Source: Craterostigma plantagineum (lineage: Eukaryota > Streptophyta > Magnoliopsida > Lamiales > Linderniaceae). From it: a DNA stretch of 64,000 nucleotides. Shown piece by piece: positions 14,799 to 27,882 of the stretch (its first letter is position 1; each line of letters begins with the position of its first letter). The stretch covers positions 434,001 through 498,000 of the forward strand of contig JAPQWV010000051.1 in NCBI GenBank assembly GCA_027422505.1, in the 5' to 3' direction. Below the pieces are notes generated by a model. That model was not told the DNA's origin. It searched no databases and saw nothing but the letters and a program-made list of their open reading frames with translations. A program made the translations under genes and the position numbers.

Positions 14799-15600
14799 GG
14801 GTGTTGCTATTCACACCCCCTCCATGGGGTGAAAAAAACCTTGGGATTTGTAAATTTGCTCTACATAATTTTCAACTTTGATTAACACCCACCCTAGGGT
14901 TAAAAAATACCTCAACTTTGTAAAAACTAATTAAATTTATAAATTTCAGGTGACATTTGTAACTTTCATATAATTATTAACAAGCATTAAATTGCTCTTG
15001 CAGATTAATACATTCGCTAAAATCAGCCGTTTAATTTTTAATTTATTTTTATATATATTAATTTACAATTTATAAATAATTTAGATTAATATTCTTAAAT
15101 TAACTATAATAATATTTAACTTACTTTATAAATTCAAATGATATTGATGTTTCTTATTATTTATACAAATAGAATGAAAATCTCATTTAAAGTTCCTATA
15201 ATAATAACATATATACAAGTATGTTGTTATTTCTTGATGTAACGTGATGTTTTTCTTATGCGTTTTTTGCCAATAATAATCATAATAATATATAACTAGG
15301 CACATCTAAATACTATAAGTTCTAAACCAACAAAAGAAAAGTATCAAAATTACAAAGCTCACGTAAAAAAGTTCGATAATATCAATTGAATTTAATTTTT
15401 GATATTTAATAGAGAGCTGAGATGAAAAACAAATTAAGGAACTGAGATAATGTAATATTGTCGTTAGTTTAACTTTTCAATCAATATACTAAAGAGTAGA
15501 TATAATATAGTAGTAATAAATGAACTTAAAAAGACTAATGAATAGTATGATAATTAATAGGGAGTGTAAATAGAATTTAGGGGTGCCAATAGAACTTCCC
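14799..15600. mobile_element. PIF/Harbinger-like non-autonomous element
   Basis: An 802-bp AT-rich block that starts GGGTGTTGCTATTCACACCC and ends with an imperfect reverse complement (GGGGTGCCAATAGAACTTCCC). It is flanked by TTA on both sides (14796-14798 and 15601-15603). A 3-bp TTA duplication with GGG-starting TIRs fits Tourist/Harbinger-type elements. No coding potential. The TIRs are imperfect, so the assignment is tentative. Confidence 0.5.
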
Positions 15601-15603
15601 TTA

Positions 15604-16156
15604 AATTTATATATTTAAATTGATCTCATTCAAGCTCTACTCTAGGGTAGGACTGTGGGTCCGGCATGGAATGATTGGATTATTTCTTTTTTTTTTCTGG
15701 CATTCTCACTTTTAAGGAAGTTGCTTGTCTTTGTTCAAAATTCAAATACGTGCCATACTTGTTATTCTATTTTAGGACCAAATCCAAATAGTTATTTTGG
15801 CTCGAGTTATTAAAAATCTGACCTTTACTTTCTTTTTAAAAAAACAATAAAATCTTGAAATCAAACTAAACCGTCCTTCTGACTTTTCAATCCGCACACA
15901 ATTCCAGAGAAGAATCTATTCAGATTCTATATTACCCAATCCAATCCTTTCCCAGGTCAATTGCCACTGAAGATAATTTGGAAACGTGAAATTCACGCGG
16001 GTTCAAGCCGTTTCGCATAATCATAGGTTTCCGCTTCAATCGAGGGCCGTTTATTCGGCGTAATCTAAGGTTTCGATTGAAGCCCGTTGAGGTAAATTAA
16101 TTATCCGCTGGTGGGAGGGAAACCCTAATATCTGTGAAGGCAGTCTGCGCTTGCTG
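15604..16156 (+). promoter_or_regulatory. Upstream region of phytochelatin synthase
   Basis: About 550 bp with no other gene. It contains the probable promoter and 5' leader of the downstream gene. No metal-response element can be named from sequence with confidence. Confidence 0.35.
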
Positions 16157-19100
16157 ATGGCGATGGCTGGTTTGTACAGGCGTGTTCTTCCTTCTCCTCC
16201 TGCGATTGATTTCGCTTCTTCCGATGGAAAGGTATGCATAGTTTTCCGCCCTCATGTTTTTGTTCTTGACGTTTGCTTGTCGACGCCTCTTTTTTTTCGT
16301 TCTCATGCTGTGAATTGGGACATTGGATTCTCTTGCTCAGTGTTTCTATCGTTTTAGGTCAACTTTAATTCTTGAAATCGATATATGAGGGGTTTCAGCC
16401 TGAGAACGATTATCATGCTTGCGTAATTTGATCTATCATAGTTAATAGACTCAATCCCAACATCATTATTCATTATCCCTTCTTTACTGTATTCGAATGT
16501 TTTACACTATTCTCTTTTCATATTTGAGCTCTGTTTTACTCTAGAAAATGTTCGCGGACGCTATGCGCACTGGTACAATGGAAGGATTTTTCAAACTGAT
16601 CGCTTATTTTCAGACACAATCTGAACCCGCGTACTGCGGTTTGGCAAGCATTTCGATGGTACTCAATGCTCTTGCTATCGACCCTGGTAGAAAATGGAAA
16701 GGTAATTTAGCATAGCCATTCTCATGTTATGATGATTCCCCGAATGCATAGTCCTTCTTGGAAAACTGTAGAAACTTTGATCCTTTTCTGACAATCAATG
16801 GATTGTACTTCAGATTTTTCCCTTTTTTCAGCAATCTTTCTCATCAATAGCTTACTGAAAAGGTTAATCGCAGGGCCTTGGAGATGGTTCGACGAATCCA
16901 TGTTGGACTGTTGTGAGCCTTTGGAAAAGGTTAAAGATAAAGGCATAGCCTTTGGTAAAGTCGTATGCTTGGGCCGATGCGCTGGGGCTAACGTCAAGCC
17001 TTTTCGGACGGATCAGAGCTCCATAGACGATTTTAGGAAGTATGTAATGGCGTGTTCGAGTTCAGACGGTTGCCATGTCATCTCATCTTATCACAGAGGA
17101 ACTTTTAAACAGGTTAGTTTCCAACTTCCATCATTTGACCATTCGACAGTTCTCCAAGGTTTTGTCTGATTTTCATGGAATACGTCGAAAATCTTATTTA
17201 TAGACTGGAAGTGGCCATTTTTCTCCAATCGGTGGGTACCATCCTGAAACAGACATGGCTCTGATTTTGGACGTAGCAAGGTTTAAATATCCACCTCACT
17301 GGGTCCCACTCAGCCTTCTTTGGGAAGCCATGGATACCATCGACGAAGCTACTGGCTTACACCGAGGGTATGTGTGAGTTTGTGTTCTTTCTCCTAAGAG
17401 TTAGTGAAACTATGTCATGGTTCAAATTCAGTCCCTATCGTGCATTATAAATTGTTCGATGCTTTCTTAATTACATACTTTGGGCTCTTATTTCTCCAGG
17501 TTCATGCTTGTCTCCAAGCACCAAAGAGCGCCAGCCCTGCTTTATACCTTGGTAAGCTCCAAATATCTTTATACTACTTCCATTACAGATTCAGACGCCA
17601 AAATATTTACTTTTTATACGATTTGATCATCATAACTGGCTTTGCGACAATTATGGACGTTCTTTGTAAGAAAATGAAATACGACCCTCTGTTCTGTTTG
17701 TTAGAGTTGTAAGCACGAAAGTTGGACGGCCACCGCAAAGTATTTGCTGGACGACGTTCCCGAGCTTCTAACCTTGGAGGCTCATAACGACGTGTCGAGC
17801 ATACTCTCCGTGCTCTTCACGTCCCTTCCGCCCGATTTCGCGGAGTTCATCAAGTGGGTCGCGGAGGTTCGCCCCATAGAGGACGGAGTCGAAGGGCTAA
17901 GCGATGAAGAGAAGGCACGCCTCGCCATCAAGGTAAATTAATTCGTAAACTCCACAACTCATCTACTTTCTTTCGGGGCTATGATGCAACACACTGGTCG
18001 ATCAGGGCTGTATTTTAAACAAAGTGAGGCCTTTATGATGCGATAACATTGATCAATTAAGCCCTAGATATTAGATAACATTGATCAATTAAGCCCTAGA
18101 TATTTGATCAATTAAGCCCTATAAATTTGTGGTCCTAAATATATTTATGTTAGGCATATGTGATATTTGGCCAACTTTTTATTTATTAGGTGTATGAGAT
18201 ATTGGACCCTAAATTTTTGGGGTGCTAAAAATTGACCAGAATGCACTGGTCAAAATCCGGCCCTGTGGTCAGTACGGGTCGGTCGTGCCCATTTAGCCTA
18301 TCGAGTCAACACGCAACAATTTCTATGTTATTATTTTAAGTTCTCTCTTTTTTTTTTTTTTTGCGATCCGATGTATCTACATTGAATTGAATATGAGGTT
18401 GCGCCACACACTCTGAGGATGAGACTAATCGTTTGGGCGCTTGTGCACATATTATATAAATATTAAACAGTCAAGTCAGAGATAAAAAATCGAAATGGCA
18501 CTCATTTTCACGAGCCCTTTGGCTGCCTTCCTTTTTCAGGAGGAGGTACTGAAGCAGGTCCAAGAAACTGCCCTCTACGAGCACGTGAACGACACCCTAT
18601 CTCTCCGAAAATTCGAATTTCAGGTTGACCGGAATTCGTCCGGGCAGGACGACCTGCCCAAGATCGCCGCGAGCGTATGCTCTCAGGCGGCCAAAATCCT
18701 GAGCGGGAAATCGTACTCGCCTGAGAAGTTCTGCTGCCGCGAAACTTGCGTTCGGTGCTACAGAGCCACCGCCGCGGGGCACGTGGTGATTTCCGAGACG
18801 GTGGTCGACGGAAATGGCAAAAAAGGAGTCGACGTTTTGGTGCCTTGTCAGCAATCGGGCCCGAGCTGTTCTAACATATTGCACCCGATGAGCAACGACG
18901 TTCTTACAGCTCTGTTGCTAGCTTTGCCTCCCGAGACTTGGTCTGGGATTAGGGATAAGGATGTCTTGGATGAGTTTTCGGGCTTGGTTTCGATCGATGG
19001 ACTTCCCCCGCTACTCCAAGAAGAGGTATGTTTTGTTTGTGTATACGTATCAAAATTTTTTATTATTTTTTTGTTTGTCAAGAGGTAGTTCTATGCTCCT

Positions 19101-19530
19101 ACTGAGTTCATTCTGAAACATATCTGAACCTCATTGTCCTTTATGGGACAATGGTGATTTTCAGTGGGACTAACTGCTCTGTCCTATGTGTTCGGTCTTC
19201 ATTTCAAATATGATTTGATTTCTTCGATTTATGATCTTTTAGGGTGCATTTGTTATGCGGAGTTTGATTTTGAAAAGAAACGAAAGTGTAATGGTACGAC
19301 ATGAAGCTTAATGTACTATGGTTCGATGCGTACCATTACACTTTTTCGTTCTTTTCTTGGTCGAATTTCGCATGCGAAATGCACCCAAATTATTTTTTTA
19401 AATTGTTTGATTCAGCAAAGTAATGGGAGATGGTTGTGATGCATAGGTTTATCATTTGAGAGGTCAGCTGCTTATGCTGAAGAGATGCAAAGACAATAGG
19501 GTTGAGGTTGATCTTGATGCTCCTTTTTAA
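16157..19530 (+). CDS. PCS1: Phytochelatin synthase (glutathione gamma-glutamylcysteinyltransferase), 8 exons, 494 aa
   Basis: Exons: 16157-16231, 16545-16701, 16874-17112, 17204-17367, 17500-17551, 17705-17932, 18540-19025, 19447-19530, all in phase, 494 aa. The enzyme joins gamma-Glu-Cys units from glutathione into phytochelatins in the cytosol when activated by Cd and other metals. The catalytic triad is intact: Cys56 in [10 protein letters not shown], His162 in [11 protein letters not shown] and Asp180 in ALILDVARF. The start MAMAGLYRR matches the family N-terminus. The C-terminal metal-sensing half keeps its cysteine cluster ([10 protein letters not shown]) and the end motif [19 protein letters not shown]. 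The exon 6-7 intron is longest (607 bp). A partial copy of exon 1 and intron 1 lies near 48 kb. Confidence 0.96.
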
Positions 19531-20461
19531 TTAACTTGAAATCTTATGATTTTAATTCTTCTTCTTTTGGCTGCATCACAAGATCTTTGTTGCGCCTACC
19601 CATTGTAAATTGATTGAATTATTTAGAGATTCGAATTTGGAATGTTCGCATATAGAAGTTTCGAATATAAATACAAAGTATTCCTCGAGTACTCAGAATA
19701 ATTATTCATTATCCATCACTGCTATCGCTTTTGTCAATATTGGAGACTTCGAATTTTTGTGTCACTTGTTCCCACGCTCGCTGTTAAAAAAAAAAAGTAG
19801 TTGTAATAAGAATTTAGTTCGTGACTTTTGGGAAGAAGTTTCAATCAGATATGTCGGATTTATTAAAACTGAAACAAACAACATTTGTTGAACACGACCC
19901 TGGTAACGGAATTGATGAAATACTCCCATATATAATAAATAATATTCATGAGATCCTCCCTTCGAATATATAAATAAATTTAAGGGTTTGGTTTGTCTTG
20001 ATCAAAGTGACCTTCGGTCAAGTTCTCCTTCGTTGAACGAGGGCAGTTCAGTCCTTTCGCAACCTCATCGCCTTCTCCTGACGTCTTGAAGTGAGTGGTG
20101 TTCATAGGAGATGGAGAAATGAAGACGATCTTGTAACGCTTATGATGGGTTGTGTGATATTTGTTTCGTAATTTTCTGATAATGATGGAATATGTCAAAC
20201 GGAAAGTGTGATGATAGTTTCTCTTATGATTTGCAGGGAGAGTAACAGAGAGGAAAGAGAAGACTAGGGAATTAAGAGGAAGAGAGAGATAGAAGAAGAT
20301 GAGAATTTAGACGAGATAATTGTGATAATTCTTTTCATGGTGCTTCATAGACCTTGTACAAGAATATTTATAGACTTAATATAAGTGGGCTAAGCTAAAT
20401 ACCATTAATTGAAAATACTAGTGGGCTTTAATTCTCAATTCAAGTCCAATGCCCAAATGCT
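19531..20461. other. Intergenic region downstream of phytochelatin synthase
   Basis: AT-rich DNA with short frames only. The part from 20000 to 20350, with purine-rich GAGAGGAAAGAG stretches, could hold the 3' UTR of the minus-strand gene that follows. Nothing firm is seen. Confidence 0.3.
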
Positions 20462-20911
20462 TCACTTGGTTTCTTCTTCCCTCGTTGAGTTCTTTTCTTC
20501 TTCACCTTCCCATTTCCAAATCTCAGAACCGTACCTTCCAAGTGCAAAGCATCCATTATTAGCCTTGACTGCATCAAACTCCACATCTTTCTTCTTAATT
20601 GTTCCCTCTTCCTTACCATATGTGACAGATCTTTTTCTTCTTCGTGACGTCTAGATTGACAGCTTCCATCTCGAGTGGGCGTTTCGAGCTTCGATCTCCA
20701 ACATTTTCATGGCATGGCGAATCGTTGTAGCTTTGCAAGTTCTCTTTCGTAGGGCTAAGTTTGGACAAGCTTTTGTTGGCTTCTTCAATGGTTAAGTTGT
20801 GATCTTCTTCAGTGGTTTGCCTGCGGATTGTCGAAGATTGATCATTTATGTAAGAGCTCTTACAAAAGCGAACCCTATCTTTTCTCAACAACGTTATACA
20901 TGTAGATATAC

Positions 20912-20962
<51 letters not shown>

Positions 20963-21386
20963 AAACCAAACAATAAAAGATAAACGAGAAATTATTACTT
21001 GTTCGAATCCGAAATTATTAACAGGGATGGATCAGTTATGATTTTGGCGATATTTTCTTCTTCGACCTGCAATTTCATACACAAAAAGAAACAAAACAAT
21101 TAAGAGAAATAGAAAAAAAAGCATATAGATGCTATGGTTAAGATGGGGAAGCACCAGACACGAACTGAAAACCCTAGATAGATCGAATATGAAAAGAAAA
21201 ATTACAGAAAATCGAGAGAAGAACCTGAAATGATCTCCTACTCGGTGGTGAAAACTCAGTCATGACATCCCAAGGTGATTGATTGAGTGGGCAGTAATGG
21301 GTTTGGACTATTTGACCTGCATTCAAATGAGATGTTTCTGGAAAGATCAGAGGGGAAAGTCGTACGTTGTTCTTGCGTATCCTCAT
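20462..21386 (-). CDS. Small plant-specific protein of unknown function, predicted multi-exon
   Basis: Exon 1 (21386 to about 21226) starts MRIRKNNVRLSPLIF and contains CPLNQSPWDVMTEFSPPSRRSFQ, ending at a CAG|GTTCTT donor. The next exon starts VEEENIAKIITDP (about 21056) after a TGCAG acceptor. A plausible further exon (20870-20620) continues in frame (...INDQSSTIRRQTTEEDHN...). A last segment ends at TGA 20462-20464 (NNGCFALGRYGSEIWKWEGE). The MxIRKN start and the LNQSPWDV motif remind me of a small uncharacterised plant family with a WRC-like region, but no WRC motif is visible here. The MRI start is supported by a paralogous fragment at 56028. The 3' exon structure is unproven, and it could be a pseudogene. 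Confidence 0.4.
20909..20963. repeat. Compound (TA)n(GA)n microsatellite
   Basis: A TA run of about 25 bp is joined to a GA run of about 28 bp. In the model above it lies in an intron of the minus-strand gene; it also creates the false Ser/Leu/Ile/Tyr-rich frames here. Confidence 0.9.
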
Positions 21387-21796
21387 AACGATGTTTGTTG
21401 TAATAATATGCTGATGATTAGTGTTGCTGTGCTCAAAACACAAACACGATACATACATATATATACTAAGTACAACATTATTTATTAATTCACAACACTA
21501 GATATGTATAAAATCTTTTATGAAGTATTACGAAAATATATTTTGCTTTTAGGGTTTGATGAATTTCATAATTTTATTGTTATACGGATGACACAATACT
21601 TTACTTCGAAGATGTTTTGATTCTAAATTGTGCTTTGTGACACATCGAATAATTCAAGCTCTTCAAGCCATAATATATAAGAAGCTTTCTTCTCCTATTA
21701 ACAATTAGTGTTAGGAAGGACCCCTCGATTTTTAATAGAACAAAGAACTTCCACGCGAATTATTTGTAAAAAATATATTTATGAGATCATATATTT

Positions 21797-22718
21797 TGTT
21801 AATGTTGACTAGCTCAGCTTTGACAATGTTGGGCTAACATTTCAGCCAACATTGTTGTCTGTCAACATTCGATTTTATCTTTCATGCCCAAAACCGTTTA
21901 ACCTTTTTTGTAGCTTTATTTACTGATATGCAGGACGTGGTAAAGTGCTAAAACGAGTCCAAACCGTATGGAAAGCGTGTGAAGTTGCTTGAACGAATTT
22001 AGGAAGTGCACTTACCATAAATAGAAGATTTGAAGATCAAAAGAGATCAAGTCAAGCTACGACCAAGATTAGAAGATCTGAATATCAAGGAGATCCAGTC
22101 AATCAGTTTATCATAAATAGGAGATAAAGGATCGGCCAATGAGATGAGAAGATTCGAACTAAATATATACTATATTTAGGGAGATCTTCGAAGAGATATT
22201 TGAAGAGATATTCAAGGGATCTTTTTACCAATTCAAGAGGGAGCCAAGGTCTATAAATAAGAGTTATTTCCGAGCTGCAACTTACGACTTTCGAGAGTGC
22301 TTTCAAGAAGTAACTTTGAGCAACATATTGAGCGAAAACGATGAGCGAAACACATATCGAGTTTGAGCGATTTTTACTTCTTGCGAGAGTTGTCTTTTAG
22401 TCTAGCTTTTCAGAGGTCGTGAGATCTTGTAGGTTTAGAATCCTTTTTGATTCGTTCCGTTTGCTAGACTAGTTTTACCTATCTTTTTCGATAGTTTTTG
22501 TAATCCATCTTTCTAGTGGATCTTTACCCTTTGGGGCTCGCAGCAAGTTATTTGACTTGCTGCACAAAAACATCTCTTGTGTTCGTTTCGTTTTTATCAC
22601 TAAGTTTCTATCATTTCCGCTGTCGTTATAAGAGAGTGTGAGTGTTAACCCAACATCACGTCCAACATCAGTTTACAACTTAGTATTTTTACATCCATTG
22701 TGTACGGGACGACCATCA
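21797..22718 (+). repeat. 5' LTR of copia copy 1
   Basis: Starts TGTTAATGTTGACTAGC and ends GACGACCATCA, four bases before the primer-binding site. The first 80 bp hold four inverted AACATT/AATGTT half-sites. A TATA-like CTATAAATA occurs near 22251. Confidence 0.93.
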
Positions 22719-22721
22719 AAG

Positions 22722-22733
22722 TGGTATCAGAGC
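22722..22733 (+). other. Primer-binding site of copia copy 1
   Basis: TGGTATCAGAGC is complementary to the 3' end of plant initiator methionine tRNA, the usual primer for copia reverse transcription. Confidence 0.92.
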
Positions 22734-22771
22734 TAACGCTTGACGTCACTAAGCGCTTAAAATCCTCTACA

Positions 22772-25507
22772 ATGGATATTACCAGTTCCAACAACATCGG
22801 CAAAGTCCCTGTTCTGGACGGCACCAACTATGCGTATTGGAAGGTCCGAGTTCGTCAGTGTATCAAGTCAATCGACGTGCGATCATGGGAAGCAGTACTT
22901 CACGGATATACCCCACCAAGGACAGAACCTGATGCAGATGGCGAGGTTGTCGACAAACCGGTCGAACTATGGTCGGCAGCCGAGCGAAGCCTAGCAGAAT
23001 TCAATGACAAGGCTCTCAACGCCATTTTCTCCACGGTGGATATCTTCATGTTTAAGATAATCCAGAACTGTACAACGGCCAAGAATGCGTGGGATCTGCT
23101 CGAGAGGTACTGTGAAGGTGATACAACGGTGCGAGAAACCAAACTACGCCTCCTCTTAAGCCAATTCGAGAATATCAGAATGAAGGAAGACGATGATATT
23201 ACGACGTACTTTGGGAAGCTTTTGACCATCTCCAGCGAGTGTGCCAGCCTAGGAGATCCCCTGTCAAACAAGGTATTAAATTCAAAAGCAATTCGTACAC
23301 TAACAGAAAAATTTAATATGAAGGTGTCAGCGATCGAGGAGTCTCACAATATAGCTACCATGGACTTCAACGTGTTGATGAACATCTTGAAAAATTATGA
23401 AACCAATCTTGAAGTCCAAAAGAGGGCCTCTCGTGGAAAGAGTCTCGCACTAGTCACCCAGCCATCTGATGAACTGATCGAGGTCGACCCCAGAAACGCA
23501 GAAGACATGGCCATGGTGGTAAAGAAATTCGCCAAGTTCTTCAAGAAGAAGAATGTTGTGCAAAATGTTGGCCCAACATTCAGAAAAGGCCAGAATGCCA
23601 AGGCAGAACCATCTTCAGCCCCTCCGTTCCCTAAACGGAAACCTTTTGGGAGGCTAGATGGAAAGCCAAAGAAGAATATCAACTATGAGGCAGTTCGGTG
23701 TTTTGAATGCCAAGGTTGGGGCCATTTTGCCAACGAATGTGCCAACACCATTCGCAAGCGTGGTGGTAAAGTCATGTGGATCGATCTGTCAGACGAGGAA
23801 GATGAAGATGAAGAGGAAGAGCCTAAACAATCATCCGTGATCATCCAGTCATTTTCTGACGACGAAGAAGATGAAGATAATCAAATCGGCCTTACTGCGG
23901 TAACTGATGTTGAGCCAACATCTGACTCAACATCTGTAAAACATATCATTTTTGATTATGATGATTCAAACTGTCTTGATGGTCTTTTGAGTTGTGATGA
24001 TACAGAAACTGAGACAGAGTGTGGTGAAGAAGCCGTTAAGCAGTTGACATCACAATATGAAGTCGAAAAGACGATCAACTCACAACTTCGTGCCGCGGTG
24101 AAATTACTGTCCGAGGAAAATGAGAAAAACGAGAAGGTCATTGAAGGTCTAATGGATGGCATGAACAAGTTGGAAGCCGCTTTGACACGAAAGGACAGGG
24201 AAATCGACTCACTTCAAAAGCGACTCAATGAGGCCGACAAAACTTTTGCTAAATGGAATAGGAGCAAAACTAGCCATGAAGAGGTATTATCTATTGGTAT
24301 TACACATAAACAAGGTCTAGGTTATAACCGTCAATCTGCTCATGATAGTACAAAACCCTTGACCCATGAGAAGCCTAAGATAGTATTTGTTAAAGGTCAA
24401 TCCGTAAATGACGAAGTTACGTATCCTAAGGAGAATCCCGAGCTAGTGACCCCAAAAACTCATGATAAATCCTTTGTATGTGAACACTGTAAGAAATCAG
24501 GTCATTTAAAATCACACTGCTGGAAATTGAAGAGAGAGATTTCTGCTAAGAAATCGATGTCAGCTGAGATGTTATCCAACATATCGGTCAACATTGAGAA
24601 ATCAGTGTTGAAGGATGTGGTTGGAGAGAAATCAGCCGGCGCTTCTTCCAATTCTAGTAAACAGAATGTGGTTAAATCTTCTAAGAAAGCTTGGATTAGG
24701 AAATCAGGGAATAAAAGTCTTGTTGTGTACACCTCTTTGCGAGCTAATGTTACAGGTTCATGGTACTTCGATAGCGGGTGTTCCCGACATATGACGGGTA
24801 CCAAAGAGTATCTCAGTGACTACACGCCTTTAAGGAGTGGATCTGTGACTTTCGGAGGTGGTTCCAAAGGTCGAATTCTCGGCAGAGGCAGACTTAATGT
24901 TCCCGACTTTCCCAAGCTTAGCAACGTACTCCATGTAGAAGGACTTGTCGCGAATCTGATCAGCATAAGTCAGCTGTGCGACGATGACCTTGAGGTAAGG
25001 TTTAATAAGGAGTGTTGTGAAGTGTTTAACCGAAATTCTGTTTTAGTGATGGCAGGAAAGAGATCTAGCGACAATTGTTACCTAGTTGGTGACAAAACTG
25101 GTGAGAAAGACGTGTGCCAGCTTTCAAAGGCCGAGGATGATGTTGTTCTTTGGCATTACAAATTGGGCCACGTTAACTACAGAACATTGGAGCAACTTAT
25201 CAAACATGACGCAATCAGAGGCATTCCTAAGCTTAAGGAGTTTGGTAAGGTTGTATGTGAGTCGTGTTTGAAGGGTAAGCAAACACATGTTAGTCACAAT
25301 GTTGACCAACAAGCTGCCCAACATTTTAAAACTGCTCACTGTTTTCAGTTGATTCACATGGATTTGATGGGTCCTATGGAAGTTGATAGCATAGGGGGTA
25401 GAAAGTATGCTTATGTGCTCGTGGATGATTTTTCTAGATATGCATGGATTTTCTTTCTTAGGGAAAAATCAGAGTCGGTCGAGTTTTTCAAAAATTTTGT
25501 GCTATGA
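22772..25507 (+). pseudogene. Copia gag-protease-integrase part, ended early by a frameshift (copy 1)
   Basis: The likely start is the ATG at 22772 (MDITSSNNIGKVP), just after the primer site, with the gag N-terminus containing LDGTNYAYWKVRVRQC. A UBN2-type gag follows. The first CCHC knuckle is at about 23699 (CFECQGWGHFANEC). After an acidic stretch and a predicted coiled coil, a second knuckle lies at 24479 (CEHCKKSGHLKSHC). The aspartic protease motif YFDSGCSRHMTG is at about 24765, then the gag-pre-integrase HHCC region (LWHYKLGHVNY...CESCLKGKQ) and the start of the integrase core (HMDLMGPM). Compared with copy 2, one T is missing from a T run near 25497. The frame therefore ends at TGA 25505-25507. 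Confidence 0.9.
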
Positions 25508-27882
25508 TTCGAAACAATTTCAGTGCTACCATTTTTCGCATTAGGTCTGACCATGGTAGAGAGTTTGAGAATCAATTTTTTGATGAATTCTGTGATAAGA
25601 AGGGCATTGTGCATGAGTATTCGTCTCCTAAGACACCCCAACAAAATGGGGTTGCCGAAAGGAAGAATAGGACGTTACAAGAAATGGCTCGGGTTATGTT
25701 ACTATCTAAGAATGTGTCTAAACGTTTTTGGGCTGAAGCTTTGCATACAACATGTCACATTTCGAATCGTGTATTTTTTAGGCATGGTACAAAGAAAACC
25801 CCGTATGAATTATTGAATGGTAAGAAGCCTACGGTTAAATATTTTCATATCTTTGGATGTTTTTGTTACATGCTAAATGATCGTGAATATTTGACTAAGT
25901 TTGATTCGAAGAGTGACAAATGCATATTCCTAGGATATTCGGCAAACAGTCGTGCTTATCGAGTCTATAATTTGCGTTTAAAGACTGTTCAAGAATCAGT
26001 TAACGTTGTGTTTGATGATGCTACTGATCTTAGCAATATGCCTCCTCAAGTTGACATTGCAGATGTTATACAAGCAAGAAACGAACCAGAGGAATCTGCG
26101 GATGACAATGTTGAGCCAACATTGGACTCAACATCTGAGCCAGAACAGATCGGAGAGGCTGGTCCCAGTGAAGTGCGACGTGATCCACCAGCTAAGGTTC
26201 AGAAAGATCATCCTACTGATCTTATAATTGGAGATGTGAACGAAGGAAGAAAGACCAGAGACAAACCACGAAAGGACTATAAGTCTATGGTAAGAAATGC
26301 GTGTATGAATTCGCTATACGCTGAGGTACGTTTTAATTGCTTTGTTTCTGAGATAGAACCCAAGAATGTCCTTGAAGCTCTCAAGGATAATTGTTGGATA
26401 AATGCGATGCAAGAGGAACTCTTGCAGTTCGAGAAAAACCAAGTTTGGACATTAGTGCCACGGCCGAAAGACATTAATGTCATAGGCACTAAGTGGATAT
26501 TCAAGAATAAATCTGATGAACTTGGTAGGGTTGTTAGAAACAAGGCACGTTTAGTAGCTCAGGGTTACACACAAGTAGAAGGTATAGACTTTGATGAGAC
26601 GTTTGCTCCCGTTGCTAGGTTAGAATCTATTAGGCTTTTGTTAGCTATTGCATGTTGGCTTAACATTACATTACACCAAATGGATGTTAAGGGTGCTTTC
26701 TTGAATGGGTATATTGATAAGGAAATCTATGTCGAACAGCCTAAAGGGTTCGAAGATCCCCATTATCCTAACCATGTTTTTAAGCTGCAGAAAGCATTGT
26801 ACGGGTTGAAGCAAGCTCCTCGAGCGTGGTATGCAAGGTTAGCAACATTTTTGCTTGAGTTTGGTTTCACTCGAGGTGAGGCGGATCGCACTCTTTTTGT
26901 TAAGAGGGTCGGATCCGATATTTTGATTGCTCAAGTATATGTTGATGACATTGTTTTTGGTTCAAGCTCACAAGTTTTATTAGATCAGTTTGTGCAGGCA
27001 ATGAACACTACCTTCGAGATGTCGATGATAGGCGAATTAACATATTTTCTAGGATTGCTGATTAAGCAAAGCAGCGACGGGATCTTTATGTCCCAAGAAA
27101 AGTATGCCAAAAACACTGTCAAGAAGTTCGGATTGGACACTGCAAAGGTAATGAAAACGCCCATGGGTTCCTCGCAGAAGGTAAGTAAAGACAGTGTTGG
27201 GCAGAATGTTGACCCAACATTGTACCGTTCTATGATAGGCAGTTTATTGTACTTATCTGCGAGTAGACCTGATATCATGTATAGTGTTTGCGTATGTGCT
27301 AGATATCAATCTGAACCTAAGGTGTCGCATCTTAATGCTGTTAAGAGAATACTTCGTTATGTGAGTGGATCGTGTAGCCTTGGATTATGGTTTTCCAAAG
27401 ATACTAATTTGAGTCTTGTAGGCTATAGCGATGCCGACTGGGCGGGTGACGAAGATGACCGCAAGAGCACAAGTGGTGGCTGTTTCTTCCTTGGTAATAA
27501 CTTGGTTGCATGGTATAGTAAGAAACAAAACTGTGTGTCTTTATCTACTGCTGAGTCCGAATATGTTGCGGCGGGTAGTTGTTGCACGCAATTACTGTGG
27601 TTGAATAGTATGTTATGTGACTATGGGTTAGAGTGCGAATCAGTGCTTATGTATTGTGATAACCTTAGTGCCATTAACATCTCTAGGAACCCCATCCAAC
27701 ATTCTCGAACAAAGCATATAGACATTAGGCATCATTTTCTGAGAGATATGGTCGAAAAAGAGTTAGTCCGCATCGAGCATATAGACACTAAGAATCAGTT
27801 AGCAGACATTTTTACGAAAGCATTGGATTCCGAAAGGTTCTCGGACCTTAAGAAATCCATAGGTTTGCACATGTTATTTTAG
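25504..27882 (+). pseudogene. Copia integrase-reverse transcriptase-RNase H part (copy 1)
   Basis: Downstream of the frameshift the frame is open for 792 codons. It carries the rest of the integrase core (RIRSDHGREFENQ, PQQNGVAERKNRTLQE). The copia reverse transcriptase follows (WIFKNKSDELG, LHQMDVKGAFLNG, LYGLKQAPRAWY, YVDDIVFGS). RNase H motifs are YSDADWAGD and LSTAESEYVA. It ends LHMLF at TAG 27880-27882. It cannot be made as one polyprotein with the upstream part unless the frameshift is an assembly error or is suppressed. Confidence 0.92.
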
